A stretch of 64,000 bases of DNA from Azorinus chamasolen. Lineage: Eukaryota > Mollusca > Bivalvia > Cardiida > Solecurtidae. The stretch covers positions 24,252,655 to 24,316,654 of the forward strand of contig OY755252.1 of the NCBI GenBank assembly GCA_963576725.1, given 5' to 3'. The notes below the pieces were generated by a model that worked only from the letters and a program-made list of their open reading frames with translations, was not told the DNA's origin and did no database searches. A program made the position numbers and the translations under genes. Within the stretch, counting starts at the first letter, position 1. Each line of letters opens with the position of its first letter. This document shows positions 61,829 through 64,000 of the stretch, one piece after another.

Positions 61829-61832
61829 TGTG

Positions 61833-62270
61833 CAGTAAAACCCCTCTAAACTGGACTTTCATTCTTCCTTAATGAGATTTTTAGTAAAAAAGAATTTAGA
61901 TCTTGTTAAGTTGATGGCTGCTTAATGCAGGATGATTTTCATGCAGAAAGCTCCTATTGTTCACCTTGCATTAACCCATTACCTCATAGGCTATTTTTAG
62001 ACTCAAAACAACCTCTTTGAATAAATATGCTGAAAAAGAGCATTTACTAGAGAAAAGGAAAACTTTAGAATTGTGTAGTTTTGAAACCATTGTGATAAGT
62101 AGAGCATTTGCTGCAAAGGAGCAAAATTAATGCTGTTTTTATCACAATGGTTTCAAAAATGACTTTTATAGAGGTGTGGAAAGCGTCAACATGTGGAAAT
62201 GGGTTAAGGTGCCACCTATCTTAAAAGCCAGTATTGTTACTAATTTGAATGTCTGGTTTTGAAATTTTGT
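61833..62270. mobile_element. E MITE in the 3' UTR with a C MITE at its TTAA
   Basis: E starts CAGTAAAACCCCTCTAAACT. After ccttgcat it is interrupted by C 61971-62207 and resumes at ggtgccacctatcttaaaag. The uninterrupted E sequence (tgcattaagctgccacctgt at 39457) has one TTAA here; the split copy has TTAA on both sides of C. Confidence 0.75.
62020..62025 (+). promoter_or_regulatory. candidate AATAAA polyadenylation signal inside a MITE
   Basis: AATAAA about 190 nt after the stop codon, lying in C-family MITE 61971-62207, whose consensus carries this hexamer. A second AATAAA sits at 62487-62492 outside any recognised element. The sequence alone cannot say which is used, if either. Confidence 0.3.
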
Positions 62271-62534
62271 ACTCTATAAATGACTGCCAAGTTTCAATGA
62301 AATTGAATTATGCCCATAGAAGGTGTACAGGGTGTGGACAAGATTATGACGAGAGTGACTACAAATTATCCGTCAAGTGCTCTGGGTTAATTTTGTGCTA
62401 TACATTTGTGCTATATTTCATTGAAAGTCGCTAATCAACATTTCTTATTCTCATTGTAAGAATCTCATATTAAAAATGATAATTGTAATAAATGAAGAGC
62501 CAGTGAGATAGAAAAGGAGCCAATGAGTGCAACT

Positions 62535-63970
62535 TGAATCAGTTGAAATATAGAATGAAATATAGAACTAGTGAATGGAATATAGAATGAAATATAGAAC
62601 TAGTGATTGACATATACAGTATAACCTCTGTTATCCGGCACCCCATCGTTCCACGTCAGTATGCCGGTTAAGAGAGGGTGCCGGTTAACAGAATTATGCC
62701 TAGATTCACAAGTTTTCGTACCCAAAGATTCATTCCAGCAAATCCTTTTTTCGCTGCGAGGGGAATTCCACCATGACAATTCACAAATTACACATAAATA
62801 TATACAACAGCGATGATACAACATGATCAGATAGCTCAATTTAAATAGGAGCCATTTGATCAGGATCTACGCTGTTTGTCTATTGTCTTTTGAACTACAT
62901 GTACATGTAAAATATAGGCATAACGTGTTAAGCGTACAATCGGAAGTAAACACACATGTATAAAGGGCTCGACTAAAAACCGGAACATTCGTACTAGATT
63001 TTATTTACAAGTTCGGAGTCTACACAGGTACATGTATATGCGGACCATCACCGCTGGTTTTTACACAAGTAGATCCGGACGCTAAATCATTTGGTATTGC
63101 CATTTTTTACATGTGTACATACATGTATTTTCAATGACGATAACAATATAAATCTATAAAGGGCGGTCAATTTACCCTAGACCCATTAACGGTACTTATC
63201 ACCTACTTGAATGTAAAGGGCTTACTGTCAATGATCACAGGTCAGCAAACCGCCGGATAACAAGGTGTGAAAAACCACCAATTTGCCTTTATTGGCCTGT
63301 CAAGGTATGCCGGTTAACGGTTAACAGGGGTTCCGATCAAGAGAGAGTTTGGATACATAAAACAAATAGGGAAACTGCCAGGACCAAACAGCAGTGCTGG
63401 ATAACAGGGGTTTCTGGTTAAGAGGGGTGCCGATCAACAGAGGTTATACTGTAAAATGAAATTTAGAACTAGTGAATGAAATGTGAAACCAGTGAATGAC
63501 ATATAAAATGAAATATAGATTTAAGTATAGAATTAGTGAATGAAATATAAACAAATTAATGTTGTGTGGAACAAGTGAATAAAACATGAAATGAAATATG
63601 AATTAGTAAATGATATATACAACCGATGAAAGAAATATTATACCTATAGGTTAAACATTTAACCTGATGGTGAAATATAGAAGTATTGAAATGGAAATAA
63701 CGACTGAAACCAGTGAAAGAATGGGAAAAACAATAGCAGTAGGTAAAATGTTGAATCAGTGAAATATAAAAGTACAGAGTGAAATATAGAACCAATGAAA
63801 GAAAATGGGACCAGTAAGTGAAATTAATTATTATCTAATTATTATCACAATAGTTTAGTTGTTCACATTGCAACATGTGTGATGTCCAGAGATGGTTGCT
63901 AAACCAGTAAAATTAATGGAAGTTTGAACAAGTGAATGATAAATTGTACCAGTTAGTGCAAATATGAGCC
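62535..63970. repeat. GAATGAAATATAGAACTAGT minisatellite, interrupted
   Basis: Degenerate ~20-22 bp units (gaatgaaatatagaactagt, gaaatatagaaccaatga) at 62535-62616 and 63452 to about 63970, split by the element at 62617-63451. Confidence 0.8.
62617..63451. mobile_element. 835-bp Tigger-like element, CAGTATAACCTCTGTTATCC ends
   Basis: Right end GATCAACAGAGGTTATACTG, with TA directly outside both ends (62615-62616 and 63452-63453). It contains further ccggttaacagg and gccggttaagagag subterminal copies. No transposase frame was recognised. Confidence 0.78.
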
Positions 63971-64000
63971 AGTGGGATAACAGTGGATCCAAACTGTGGA

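Overview
The window is nuclear DNA from an animal with large, repeat-packed introns. It is most likely a bivalve mollusc, probably a heterodont clam or mussel. That reading rests on the repeats: 150-165 bp tandem cores between conserved ends, like the published bivalve pearl/BIV160 type; many elements starting AGCTCACC, AGCTCGTCTG, ATGTCTCCCCC or TATGCCCCC and ending CTCTTGTT; and dense TTAA-flanked MITEs. The species cannot be told from this. Nothing bacterial or viral was seen, nor any tRNA, rRNA or CRISPR array.

One gene is supported. It is a complete plus-strand orthologue of lysine-specific histone demethylase 1B (KDM1B, also LSD2 or AOF1), in 18 coding exons from the ATG at 1206 to the TGA at 61826-61828. 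The exons join in frame through every junction to give 2349 nt and 782 residues; human KDM1B has 822. Domain order is an N-terminal C4H2C2 zinc finger, a CW zinc finger, a linker, a SWIRM domain and an FAD amine-oxidase domain without the tower insertion of LSD1. All expected zinc ligands, the FAD-binding glycines and the catalytic lysine are present.

Layout: 1-1177 upstream or intron with repeats; exon 1 1178-1363; intron 1 holds an array of decayed exon-2 copies split by a nested transposon; exons 2-5 7655-17374 (C4H2C2 and CW fingers, linker); exons 6-7 23521-25909 (SWIRM); exons 8-18 27007-61828 (amine oxidase); 61829-64000 3' UTR or downstream DNA made of MITEs, a Tigger-like element and a minisatellite.

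Introns are almost wholly repeats. There are three main TTAA-flanked MITE families, called A, C and D here, plus smaller B and X families, all piggyBac-like by target site. There are TA-flanked Tigger/mariner-like MITEs (E), hairpin MITEs (F), ~180 bp perfect foldbacks (G), one hAT element with an 8-bp target duplication, and several families of tandem-core elements sharing a 3' end. Many are nested, so insertion order can be read.

The most unusual signals are these. Exon 2 and the acceptor of exon 13 each end a tandem array of copies of themselves, giving rows of decoy 3' splice sites. A 630-bp higher-order repeat is present in three nearly identical copies. Long local hairpins with unrelated arms share one apical motif. 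Non-homologous elements share a 5' hairpin/3' CTTGTT architecture.
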